Made by a program: the position numbers and the translations under genes
Notes under the pieces: model-generated
The model's database searches: none
Seen by the model: only the letters and a program-made list of their open reading frames with translations
Told to the model about the DNA's origin: nothing
NCBI RefSeq assembly: GCF_000173975.1
Contig: NZ_ACEP01000097.1
Location: forward strand, 1-32,913
Length of the DNA: 32,913 nucleotides
Direction of reading: 5' to 3'
DNA from: Anaerobutyricum hallii DSM 3353
Lineage (GTDB): Bacteria > Bacillota > Clostridia > Lachnospirales > Lachnospiraceae
Shown here: positions 9,120-17,231 of the stretch, in pieces
Layout: each line of letters opens with the position of its first letter
How positions within the stretch are numbered: the stretch's first letter is position 1

Positions 9120-9729
9120 CTTTCCCCACCTCCATAAATGTACAAGGTAATAACATCGCCATCGAAATTGTCAGCACAATATCAATGCAAAAATACAAAT
9201 TAAACCTTGTATAGTCATGAAAAAAAGACGAACTTATATATAGACTCACCTGTAAAATTATACATAATAGAATACAAATGCTGCTTTTATATGGTGCATC
9301 GCCATATAAAATCTGAAAAACACTAATGTAGACAATCGCTCCTGCTGCTAATGTAAATACTCCCGTTGAAAGGATCGCCGGACCAAAAATCCCACTCCAG
9401 ATTGAAATAATCGCCACACCAATTCCACAAATCAACGGAATCACTGATATCTTCATCCTCTGTCCCTTATATCCTACAATCTGATACGAATGCAGAAACA
9501 AATAACTGGCAATCCAGGAAATCTCTGATACATAAAAAAACTGTGGTACCTTTCCCCGGATAACAAGATATAGTACAAAGTAAAGTGTTCCCATCATAAA
9601 ACAGCTATGCGCCAAAGCCAATATAATATACAAACGATTCTTGTGCAAAAACCAGCACACAATATCTGCCACCACAATTAGAGAAAATACTATTACCTGA
9701 AATATATTATCAATTATCTCAAAATTCAT
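9106..9729 (-). CDS. Polytopic membrane protein of unknown function (207 aa)
   Basis: About seven hydrophobic segments span the whole protein, with short basic loops such as GYKGQRMK near residue 90. No catalytic motif is visible. The 3' end overlaps the protease gene by 14 nt (the last codons, GKDDVH, contain its ATG), so the two are translationally coupled. It begins 25 bp after the 129-aa two-TM gene, after a GGGGA-type ribosome binding site. A sensor or partner of the protease is possible by context only. Confidence 0.75.
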   Translation of the reverse strand: MNFEIIDNIFQVIVFSLIVVADIVCWFLHKNRLYIILALAHSCFMMGTLYFVLYLVIRGKVPQFFYVSEISWIASYLFLHSYQIVGYKGQRMKISVIPLICGIGVAIISIWSGIFGPAILSTGVFTLAAGAIVYISVFQILYGDAPYKSSICILLCIILQVSLYISSSFFHDYTRFNLYFCIDIVLTISMAMLLPCTFMEVGKDDVH

Positions 9730-9754
9730 TCTATTTTTCCCCGCTTTGTTATTG

Positions 9755-10144
9755 TTATTCTTTTTTCAGACTGTTTTCGCGCACCTGCTGCGATTGTTTA
9801 TATTCTTCTGCTTTTTTTCGATGTTCTTCCGCCTTACGCAAACGATACAAAAGTATCGTTACAGAAACACCAAGTGCAAATGCCAAAATTCCCATACAAA
9901 TGTATCCAAGTGCCTCATAATTTCCCAACATACTAGCCATTCCTGTTGTATAATTAGTTTTTGCCCCAGAAGCGGAAGCCTGTTTGGTTACTTCTGGCAT
10001 CAGACATCCTATTCCAATAATCATCACCAGGCATGTAGCAATCCCTGATCCACTGATTACTCTCTCTCTTTTTTTCTGCTGTTCTCTTTGAATCTCCAGC
10101 GTTCTTCTATGAATCAATTGCTGACGTTCTTCATTCGTCCGCAT
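9755..10144 (-). CDS. Two-TM protein with charged ends (129 aa), possible anti-sigma-like partner
   Basis: The first 30 residues are strongly charged (RTNEERQQLIHRRTLEIQR) and probably cytoplasmic. Two TM segments (about 33-50 and 78-98) enclose a polar loop of about 28 residues, and the C-terminus is a basic coiled-coil-like tail. Its ATG lies inside the end of the sigma factor frame (overlap 10131-10144), which is typical of a sigma gene followed by its membrane regulator. No zinc-finger anti-sigma motif is present, so anti-sigma function is inference. It is paralogous in layout to the 104-aa protein at 7962. Confidence 0.75.
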   Translation of the reverse strand: MRTNEERQQLIHRRTLEIQREQQKKRERVISGSGIATCLVMIIGIGCLMPEVTKQASASGAKTNYTTGMASMLGNYEALGYICMGILAFALGVSVTILLYRLRKAEEHRKKAEEYKQSQQVRENSLKKE

Positions 10145-10683
10145 ATATAAAACCTCTTTCCTCTAAAATCTTTTTTAAACTCTTCTTCCCTCTATGTACC
10201 AGATTTGTAACCTGTTTTTCACTCTTACCAAGAATCCGAGCTGCTTCTCTATAACTCATTCCTTCCAGACTAACCAGATACAGTACTTCTCTATACTCTC
10301 TTCAGATTCGCCATTCCTTCATAAAGATGCTGCTCCCGCTCCGACTGCAAAAGTTTTGCATCCACCAGTTCTTCGCTTGGTAGCTCAAAATCTACCTCAT
10401 CTAAATGTAAAAACCATATTTTATGCTTCTGTCTATGCCGTATCGTCAAATTTCTTGCTGTTTTATACAGATATGCCCTAAAACTTCCTTTTCCATCAAT
10501 CGGACGCTCCTTTGCAAAAATCTGTGCAAAGGCCTCTATCATCAAATCTTCTGACTCATGAATATCATGGATATATCCATTTATGTAATATGTAAGTGCA
10601 TCCCCATATCTCTCAACAAGAATATCTGCACTCTCTTCTTTCCCGTCCAAATACTGCCGATAAGCCATCTCATCCGAAATCAT
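10131..10683 (-). pseudogene. ECF-like sigma-70 factor broken by a frameshift
   Basis: The first part (ATG at 10683 after GAGGGGGAG) encodes a sigma-70 region 2: ADILVERYGDALTYYINGYI, then ESEDLMIEAFAQIF and SFRAYLYKTARNLTIRHRQK. The frame stops soon after MANLKRV at about 10291. Another frame continues without a break as REYREVLYLVSLEGMSYREA, then ARILGKSEKQVTNLVHRGKK, a standard region 4 helix-turn-helix, and stops at 10131. The join falls in an AGAGAG tract: two extra bases would restore one protein of about 184 aa. Either the gene is dead, or the tract is a phase-variable switch, or there is a sequence error. A good promoter precedes it (10718-10746). It would have controlled the locus downstream. 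Confidence 0.8.
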
Positions 10684-10717
10684 GCCACTCCCCCTCTTCC
10701 GTATATTCTTGTTCTTT

Positions 10718-10746
10718 ATTGTATATGAGTATTTGATATTTTGCAA
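10718..10746 (-). promoter_or_regulatory. Promoter of the sigma/protease operon
   Basis: On the minus strand TTGCAA (10741-10746) and TACAAT (10718-10723) are separated by exactly 17 bp, about 35 nt before the sigma ATG. This is a good sigma-A-type promoter. Confidence 0.55.
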
Positions 10747-10786
10747 AATTTTTTTGAATTTAGGGGGAAGATAAAAAATAAATAAA

Positions 10787-10906
10787 TTACTCTGTCATGT
10801 CTATTACACTGTTCGTATATGAAATCAATCCCATTTTATCAATATATATTTTTGAACTTAATGCATCCTGAAATGCACTATTATCTGGATCAACAAATCG
10901 TCCCAT
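10787..10906 (-). pseudogene. N-terminal remnant of an AAA-ATPase-like / PD-(D/E)XK protein (39 aa)
   Basis: After a strong AGGAGGAA site, an ATG opens a frame beginning MGRFVDPDNSAFQDALSSKI, then YIDKMGLISYTNSVIDMTE and a stop. This matches the start of the large AAA-ATPase-like (DUF1703-type) proteins common in gut Clostridia, which normally continue into a Walker-type domain after residue 40. Nothing of the rest is visible, so it is a fragment. It lies just beyond the leader-distal end of the CRISPR array. Confidence 0.65.
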
Positions 10907-10954
10907 ACTTTGTTCCTCCTCTCATATATTTTCATCCATTTTTTATTATATCAA

Positions 10955-12497
10955 ACGAACTTTCTACTGTGTCTCTATTTTAATCTAAAAAAATACTAAA
11001 TTCCTACATGGTATTTTTCATTTACATTCCATTATGTCTCTATTTTAATGATTTTTCTGTAGAAATATTTTTTATCTAACCTCTTATTTACATTCCATTA
11101 TGTCTCTATTTTAATTAATAAAACATTAAAAGTAGTAAAAACACGTCATTAATTTACATTCCATTATGTCTCTATTTTAATTATCATAATCCTCGAATGG
11201 ATTGTTTACGCCGTCTCCATTTACATTCCATTATGTCTCTATTTTAATTTAGATGTGTACTGCCATGCAATATTAGCTGTGGTATTTACATTCCATTATG
11301 TCTCTATTTTAATAAAGACCGCAACGGCAAAAGATGCGAATGTGGCTTTAATTTACATTCCATTATGTCTCTATTTTAATGCTCTTACTGCACTTCTGGC
11401 CGCTGCCGTTACAAAATTTACATTCCATTATGTCTCTATTTTAATTCTATTTTTTCCCATGTTCCTCCAAATAAAATCGTATTTACATTCCATTATGTCT
11501 CTATTTTAATAGAAGTAGCATCTGATTTAGAAAAACCAGATGCAAAATTTACATTCCATTATGTCTCTATTTTAATAAAACAGTAGACTACTTTTTTTCT
11601 TAGCTTTATCTATTTACATTCCATTATGTCTCTATTTTAATGATGACGTGCGTGGTTCTCTGGCTGCCATACAAGCTAATTTACATTCCATTATGTCTCT
11701 ATTTTAATCTAAAGACAGCTCATTGAGCTTCTTACGCACTTCTATATTTACATTCCATTATGTCTCTATTTTAATCAGTATGCAAATGGACAGCTCCTTT
11801 GCCTTTCTGATTTACATTCCATTATGTCTCTATTTTAATTTTATCTGGTTCTTGCAATGTCCGCAATAATTTTTATTTACATTCCATTATGTCTCTATTT
11901 TAATGTCCAGAAGTGTTAATAATTTCTGCCAATTTCGTTTATTTACATTCCATTATGTCTCTATTTTAATGTATGTATCATCTTCGTAGAAATATCCTTT
12001 TACTTCATTTACATTCCATTATGTCTCTATTTTAATCGGAGGTAAGAAAAATGAGCAATCCCAAACACGACATTTACATTCCATTATGTCTCTATTTTAA
12101 TTAATACTTAATCCTAAAACTTTTCTAATCTGATTATTTACATTCCATTATGTCTCTATTTTAATGATAATCCTTAACAGATCGGAACCAGCGGTCAAGC
12201 TATTTACATTCCATTATGTCTCTATTTTAATTACGTTGCGGATCTTATAAAGTTTAAGCTTGAGTATTATTTACATTCCATTATGTCTCTATTTTAATCA
12301 CAGAGGTGCAAGGACTATCTGTCCCATGCTCTTGAATTTACATTCCATTATGTCTCTATTTTAATTCATTCCCGATGCTTACTTCGTATATTGCATATTT
12401 ATATTTACATTCCATTATGTCTCTATTTTAATAATCAACAGCGTTAATGGATACTGCCGCCGGAATCATTTACATTCCATTATGTCTCTATTTTAAT
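10955..12497 (-). CRISPR. Type I-B CRISPR array, 24 repeats (one degenerate) and 23 spacers
   Basis: The 30-bp repeat reads ATTTACATTCCATTAT then GTCTCTATTTTAAT on the plus strand. There are 23 identical copies starting at 11020, 11086, 11152, 11219, 11284, 11351, 11416, 11481, 11547, 11612, 11679, 11746, 11810, 11875, 11941, 12007, 12072, 12136, 12202, 12269, 12336, 12403 and 12468. A degenerate copy (7 mismatches) is at 10955-10984. Spacers are 34-37 bp. Transcription is inferred from the minus strand: the repeat then ends in ATGTAAAT, the same 5' handle as C. difficile I-B repeats, and the degenerate repeat falls at the leader-distal end. No spacer matches elsewhere in the window that I could see. 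The spacer at 12037-12071 looks like a gene start, and the one at 11511-11546 has a 7-bp hairpin. Confidence 0.98.
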
Positions 12498-12762
12498 CCA
12501 TCCTCCCCATCTCTTTTTATTTTCTTTCTTTTCCACCCACTTTCTGTCGACCTATCAATAGCTATAAATATTTTACCATATTTTTCTTGTTTCTTCTACA
12601 AGATTGATGGAAAATGTCCTATTTATCGTGTTTTTTAATCGCTGTCAATGTACGGGGATTTTTACATTATTGGAGGTCGACATTTTTTATGTAACATATC
12701 TCGCAACAAAGTGACACAAACAAAAATATTATAATAACACGATATCCACATTTTATGCTTTG
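12498..12762 (-). promoter_or_regulatory. CRISPR leader
   Basis: This AT-rich 265-bp stretch lies between the end of cas3 and the first repeat. It holds a promoter (12620-12648) and an inverted pair of octamers, TGTCGACC at 12545-12552 and GGTCGACA at 12675-12682. The segment TTTTACCATATTTTTCTT (about 12571-12588) resembles TTCTACCATATTTCACTT next to the satellite array at 21427-21444. cas4, cas1 and cas2 would normally sit here, but no trace of them is visible. Confidence 0.7.
12620..12648 (-). promoter_or_regulatory. Candidate array promoter
   Basis: On the minus strand a perfect TTGACA (12643-12648) is followed after 17 bp by TAAATA (12620-12625), a weaker -10. Transcription would begin about 115 bp before the first repeat. 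Confidence 0.5.
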
Positions 12763-13182
12763 CTATTCATTATCTTCCGTTTTCTTTGTCCATTCTATCG
12801 GGCTATATCCTTTTTTGTCATAGTTACATTCCATAACTTTGATTTTCTCATATTTTCCTATTTGAATTGGTTCATAATATTTTGCTTTTCTGCCAGAAGT
12901 TTTTTTGGAATTTAGAGCATCCTGATAACTTTTCCAATGATAATATGGAACGTTAACGGTATACTTCATAATCTGGTTTCTTAATTTTTGTCGCTGTATA
13001 ACAGAAAGATCCGCTTGTTTTAGCTTTTGAACGCACTCCAAGATTTGAGTAGATTTTTCTTCATAGACTGGACTTGGAATGATTGTTTCTGTTACAATTT
13101 CACGTAATTTCTTTTCATTTTTTTGATAAGAATACGGTCTAATTTCACTAACATATTTATATGTTTTTTTGAAGCTGTTCAT
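12763..13182 (-). pseudogene. cas3: C-terminal part of Cas3, cut off by an in-frame TAG (139 aa)
   Basis: This frame is the direct continuation of cas3. From the TAG at 13222-13224 there are exactly 13 sense codons (KYFTTENIQNSYF) before this ATG, all in the same frame. The text reads as one protein: QKQEML, stop, KYFTTENIQNSYF, then MNSFKKTYKYVSEIRPYSY. The fragment carries features usual for the Cas3 C-terminal region, such as MKYTVNVPYYHWKSY near its middle. The restored Cas3 would be about 805 aa, a normal length. No ribosome binding site of note precedes the ATG, so separate translation is doubtful. It could be made by readthrough. Confidence 0.8.
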
Positions 13183-13221
13183 AAAGTAGCTGTTCTGTAT
13201 ATTTTCTGTAGTGAAATATTT

Positions 13222-15180
13222 CTAAAGCATCTCCTGTTTTTGACTTTCTGTCAATATTCCCTCATGTTCAGATATTGCTTTTTTAGAAAGTTCATATAGC
13301 GTAGCATCTATAAAACCATATACCTTTTCCTTGCCTCTTCTCCCAGTTCTTTTCGTCTTTCCAATCAAATCTGCAGAATCAATCTGCAGGTAAATATAAC
13401 AGTTAGATTCGAAAACACTCTTTAAGCCTTTGCGATTACACCGTCCCATTCTCTGTAATAGGGAGCATAAATCCTGTAATTCTGTTACCAGATAATCAAA
13501 ATCAATATCCAGACTTGCTTCTACAACCGAGGTTGTTATCCAGATTCCGCCCTTCTCGACAACATTCTCCGACTTATTACCAGTTTGTCCAAACTCTATA
13601 ATTTCTTTTTCAAGTTTTTCTCTATCTTCTTTTATAAAGCGACTATGGAAAATATGAATTTCTTCCTTATCATATTTTGCTTTTATGAGTTCGTTCACAT
13701 CATCAAATATCTTCTGTGCAGTTTTTATTTTATTGCACACAACGAGTATCTTATTGCCTTTATGTGGATTGCTTTTACATGCTTCTTTATTTTTCAGATA
13801 CAGCTTTACAATATCTTCTGCATTTATTTTTTTATCACAAACCTTGATATGATGTCTCGCTTTTTTATCATCAATAAAGACTTCCTGATTTTCTTTTGGG
13901 ATATTGAGATGCTGTTCTAGCAATTCTTTTACAAACGGAGGCAGGGTTGCTGTTAATATGGCAACTTTTCCACCCATCTTCACGATTTTTTCCAATCCAA
14001 AAATGAGATATGCCAGTAATTCTGCATTGTACATCTGAATTTCATCGATCACAATCCTTGAATAAGATAACGTGGCCAGTTTTAATTCATATCCCGGATA
14101 CTGGAAAATGAAATCAAAAAGCTGATCTAATGTTGAAATATTCAGCGGCAGTGAAAATTGTTTCCCTCTTTTCACATATTCATAAATATCTTCATCTGAA
14201 CCTTCTATATTCTTTGTATAGTATTCTAATTGTTCACTATGTAAAATTCCTACTTGCTCATCAATTTTATCTGAATTTACAAGCATATCTTTCCTAAGCC
14301 TGTTATATATCGCGTTAATTGCTGTGCGAATTGGCAAAACAAAAAATCCTTTGTGATTCCCTATCCAAAGAAGGCCAGCTTCTGTCTTTCCCATTCCAGT
14401 CTGGGCAACCACAATGATATTTTGATTTTGTTTTTCCTTGCAAAAATACTGTAGAGAATTCCAATCAACAGTCGCCCTTTCATTTTCATTTTTATCCTGT
14501 TCAGACAATGCAAACTCCTCTGCCGATTGTATCTCCTGTTTTTCCTGATCTGCAGGATTATTCCATTGCATTAAAAGATATTCTAAGCCAGATAACAAAA
14601 AATCATTTCTAAACTCTATCGGATAATGACCACTTGCAGCGTAATCACATTTATGAAGCAGACCTTTCATTTTCACAGCTTTCTCATCTTTTAACCCTAT
14701 AACTTCACTAATCTCCTCTTCGATCCCTATAGGAAGGCTATATATCTCATCCTGAATATCCGGAAAAGCATCCTGTGGAAAAATATTTTCTAATTGCCTC
14801 TTGCTACTTGATACCATTCTCATCAAATCAGAATTATAATGATGATATAATATTGCAAATAACATCCTGACATAATTCTTTTTATCTTCAGGATTTATTT
14901 TGTTGACTCTTTCTGAATCAACAAAAAATAGAGATAATACATTATGCGGAATTTCTTTTTCCAAATCAAAATGAAGCTTTTTATTCTTCATTCTTGCCTG
15001 AAATATTTCATTAATTTTCCCTAAATCATGATACTCACAGGCTATTTTTAATAATTCATACATTTCCTTTTCAATGTATCCTAATTCATATAGTTTGTCC
15101 AACGCTTCTCTTAGAGCTGCATTATGTATCACTAATGTTGTAACTTTATCCGACTTAGCCCAATACTTACTTGTATCCAT
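13222..15180 (-). CDS. cas3: CRISPR-associated nuclease-helicase Cas3, N-terminal 652 aa
   Basis: Cas3 is recruited by Cascade to nick, unwind and degrade target DNA. An N-terminal HD nuclease domain is shown by ACEYHDLGKIN (His51-Asp52) and AILYHHYNSD. A superfamily 2 helicase follows: Walker A AQTGMGKTE near residue 257, the DExx box as VIDEIQMYN near 378, LTATLPP, and motif VI LQRMGRCNRKG near 577. Translation ends at an in-frame TAG (13222-13224), about 150 residues before the natural end, and the C-terminal domain is found just downstream in the same frame. The ATG at 15180 follows a weak ribosome binding site 22 bp after cas5. Whether the protein works without its C-terminal domain is unknown, so interference may be impaired. 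Confidence 0.9.
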   Translation of the reverse strand: MDTSKYWAKSDKVTTLVIHNAALREALDKLYELGYIEKEMYELLKIACEYHDLGKINEIFQARMKNKKLHFDLEKEIPHNVLSLFFVDSERVNKINPEDKKNYVRMLFAILYHHYNSDLMRMVSSSKRQLENIFPQDAFPDIQDEIYSLPIGIEEEISEVIGLKDEKAVKMKGLLHKCDYAASGHYPIEFRNDFLLSGLEYLLMQWNNPADQEKQEIQSAEEFALSEQDKNENERATVDWNSLQYFCKEKQNQNIIVVAQTGMGKTEAGLLWIGNHKGFFVLPIRTAINAIYNRLRKDMLVNSDKIDEQVGILHSEQLEYYTKNIEGSDEDIYEYVKRGKQFSLPLNISTLDQLFDFIFQYPGYELKLATLSYSRIVIDEIQMYNAELLAYLIFGLEKIVKMGGKVAILTATLPPFVKELLEQHLNIPKENQEVFIDDKKARHHIKVCDKKINAEDIVKLYLKNKEACKSNPHKGNKILVVCNKIKTAQKIFDDVNELIKAKYDKEEIHIFHSRFIKEDREKLEKEIIEFGQTGNKSENVVEKGGIWITTSVVEASLDIDFDYLVTELQDLCSLLQRMGRCNRKGLKSVFESNCYIYLQIDSADLIGKTKRTGRRGKEKVYGFIDATLYELSKKAISEHEGILTESQKQEML

Positions 15181-15202
15181 TTTTTTCCATCTTAAAATAA
15201 TA

Positions 15203-16294
15203 TTAAATAAAATTCACTATATATTCATCTTCATCAATATATACATTTTCTCCAACTTTATTAATTTCATAGTTTGAAGTATACACAACTTTCTTTTTTT
15301 GAAAAATTCGCTTTCCATTCTCAGGCGATATCTCATAATTTTTATTTAAATAATAGACCGTTCCTCTGACATATTTATCCTTTCTCCCCAAAGGATAAAT
15401 TCGCACTCCTTCCGAATTACCTCTTTTTATCGTATCATAATCAATATACGCCGAGTAAATATTATTCACCTCTTTATTTAGTTTCTCCTGCAACTCTACT
15501 ATCTTCGCCTCCTGCACATCCACCATATCCTCGCTACGTCCAATCGACTTGATATCCGTCCAGTGTTCCTCTAAATCATGCAACACTTCATCAGAAGCCT
15601 GTACGTGAATAACCAATTCAATATTATTTAAAATCTCATAATATTTTACCGACTTCACCAAATTACGGAAATGAGAAAGTGGCTCTGTATAATTTTCATA
15701 TTTATATTTTTCGAACCATTCTTTTATCTGCTTTTCTATCTCTTTTAGTTCATTCTCTCTCGTTAATACAGCAATACAATCCAGTCCTTCCTGCTTCCTT
15801 ACCTTCTTTTTTTCTTTTAAAGTTTTCTTTCTCTTTTTAATAAGGGCAAGTACGGGGTTTAATCTTGTTTTTTTGAATTCTGTGATGCTATCATTTAAAT
15901 CTTTTAAACGGCGATATTCATCAAGCAGATTCTGATTCTCAACCTGAATCGTAACTCCTTTACGAAAACTGTTTCCCTGTGATTTCTGAGTATGTGCCAC
16001 TCTCACAAATGCATTAGAAAAGAAAGAAGCATTCGGAAGCCACACAAGAATCCCTCTGTCATCCTCTAGTCTGTTTAAAAAGCAATAATCCGTATATGGC
16101 TCCCTGTGCATAGATTCATATTTTCCCTGTATACTGAGATTCATTTCTTTATATTCTGTATAGCCACAGGCATTATGCAATGCACCAATTACTGTGGAAA
16201 ACGGAGGCAGGGGATAGGTCATCTTATTCTTTATCGTTTCTGGTTTTCTATAGTTTGCACTGGTCTGTTTTATTATCAGACGAAACGCTTTCAT
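15203..16294 (-). CDS. cas5: Cas5 subunit of type I-B Cascade, with charged helical insertion (363 aa)
   Basis: Cas5 caps the 5' handle of the crRNA in Cascade. The N-terminus (MKAFRLIIKQTSANYRKPET, then YPLPPFSTVIGALHNACGY) is the usual Cas5 RRM strand and glycine/proline turn. The protein is long for Cas5 (often about 240 aa). Residues about 120-205 form a Lys/Glu-rich helical stretch (LIKKRKKTLKEKKKVRKQEG) that looks like a coiled-coil insertion. It starts 15 bp after cas7 behind GGAGGGAGG. Such long Cas5 proteins may be normal in this clostridial subgroup. Confidence 0.88.
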   Translation of the reverse strand: MKAFRLIIKQTSANYRKPETIKNKMTYPLPPFSTVIGALHNACGYTEYKEMNLSIQGKYESMHREPYTDYCFLNRLEDDRGILVWLPNASFFSNAFVRVAHTQKSQGNSFRKGVTIQVENQNLLDEYRRLKDLNDSITEFKKTRLNPVLALIKKRKKTLKEKKKVRKQEGLDCIAVLTRENELKEIEKQIKEWFEKYKYENYTEPLSHFRNLVKSVKYYEILNNIELVIHVQASDEVLHDLEEHWTDIKSIGRSEDMVDVQEAKIVELQEKLNKEVNNIYSAYIDYDTIKRGNSEGVRIYPLGRKDKYVRGTVYYLNKNYEISPENGKRIFQKKKVVYTSNYEINKVGENVYIDEDEYIVNFI

Positions 16295-16309
16295 CCTATG
16301 GCCTCCCTC

Positions 16310-17212
16310 CTACTTCATCACATCAAAATATGTTTTAACGTCTTCACCAAGTTTGCTGAAAAATTCAGATACTCCTATCGTTTGCAGCTTTTCTTCTATT
16401 TCATCTTCATTTAACAAAGCCTGTCCCTTTAATAGTCCAGCATAAAATCCCTGGTTCTTCTTTTGAATTAAATCTTCGGATAGTTCCAATTTATCTTCTT
16501 TTACATGTACTACATTCTCAAAGTAATGCGTTTTTCTGTCAGACAAACCTCCGACAATAAAAATTGGTTCCGCATTATCCAGATTCCCTTTTACAACAAG
16601 GCTCAGATTCTGTATTGCATTAAGCAAAAGTATTACTCTTTCTGCTTTTTCCTCCGGTAATGCCTCCATATTAAAGTTCTTATCTTTTCCTATCATCTCC
16701 AGATCAACCGTAATACTGTAACATTTTAATCCTTTATCATACTCATACTGATATGGCATCAGTCCCACCTTATCCGCATTGTTTTGAACATTTAATCCAT
16801 TTGCCTGTGCATAGTTACTTGCCAGATATAAATTATTATGAAAACGAGGCTCGTTTACAAAGCTTTCACAAGAAATCGCATCGGTAACATAAATAGAACT
16901 GTTGCGGATATATGTAGTATCTATTGTGTTCATATAACCGCCTTCTAACGCCCGGCAATTTGCTGCATTCAACTTCTCACTTACTGCCTTCTGCACCACA
17001 ACTTTCTGCTTTGAATTATCCGAAATCGTCTGCAAATCATCGTATAATCCAGCCTGTACCATAAGTGCATTTTTCAAACTTTCTCTGCTTCGTATCGTAT
17101 AAATCTTTCGGTTTTTAAATACCTTCTGTACACTTGCTATATTTCCAAGATTCTCTGCGTAATTTGATGTCATATTTGCAACAACTGTAAGAGTTAACGC
17201 TTTTTTCTTCAT
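16310..17212 (-). CDS. cas7: Cas7 backbone subunit of Cascade (Cst2/DevR family, 300 aa)
   Basis: Several Cas7 copies bind along the crRNA spacer. The start (MKKKALTLTVVANMTSNYAE, then NLGNIASVQKVFKNRKIYTI) has the DevR/Cst2 pattern in which the first strand of the RRM fold leads to a conserved Asn/Gly region, followed by SRESLKNALM. Near residue 235 there is NAEPIFIVGG, also family-like. Length is normal. It follows cas8 by 19 bp with GGGGGA as ribosome binding site. Confidence 0.88.
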   Translation of the reverse strand: MKKKALTLTVVANMTSNYAENLGNIASVQKVFKNRKIYTIRSRESLKNALMVQAGLYDDLQTISDNSKQKVVVQKAVSEKLNAANCRALEGGYMNTIDTTYIRNSSIYVTDAISCESFVNEPRFHNNLYLASNYAQANGLNVQNNADKVGLMPYQYEYDKGLKCYSITVDLEMIGKDKNFNMEALPEEKAERVILLLNAIQNLSLVVKGNLDNAEPIFIVGGLSDRKTHYFENVVHVKEDKLELSEDLIQKKNQGFYAGLLKGQALLNEDEIEEKLQTIGVSEFFSKLGEDVKTYFDVMK

Positions 17213-17231
17213 TTTTTAATCCCCCATTTAT

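Noticed and set aside
11255-11509. Open frames across the CRISPR array (also 12447-12638)
   Set aside because: They are built from the repeat sequence translated in frame (IYIPLCLYFN) and are artefacts of the array.
12498-12762. Remnants of cas2 or cas1 in the leader
   Set aside because: No frame on either strand shows similarity to the adaptation proteins.
12826-12845. Partial CRISPR repeat match (TTACATTCCATA) in the cas3 C-terminal frame
   Set aside because: Only 12 bases match and they are explained by coding sequence.
13222-13224. Pyrrolysine or suppressor decoding of the cas3 TAG
   Set aside because: No pyl genes or suppressor tRNA are in the window, and simple mutation is enough. 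Kept only as a question.
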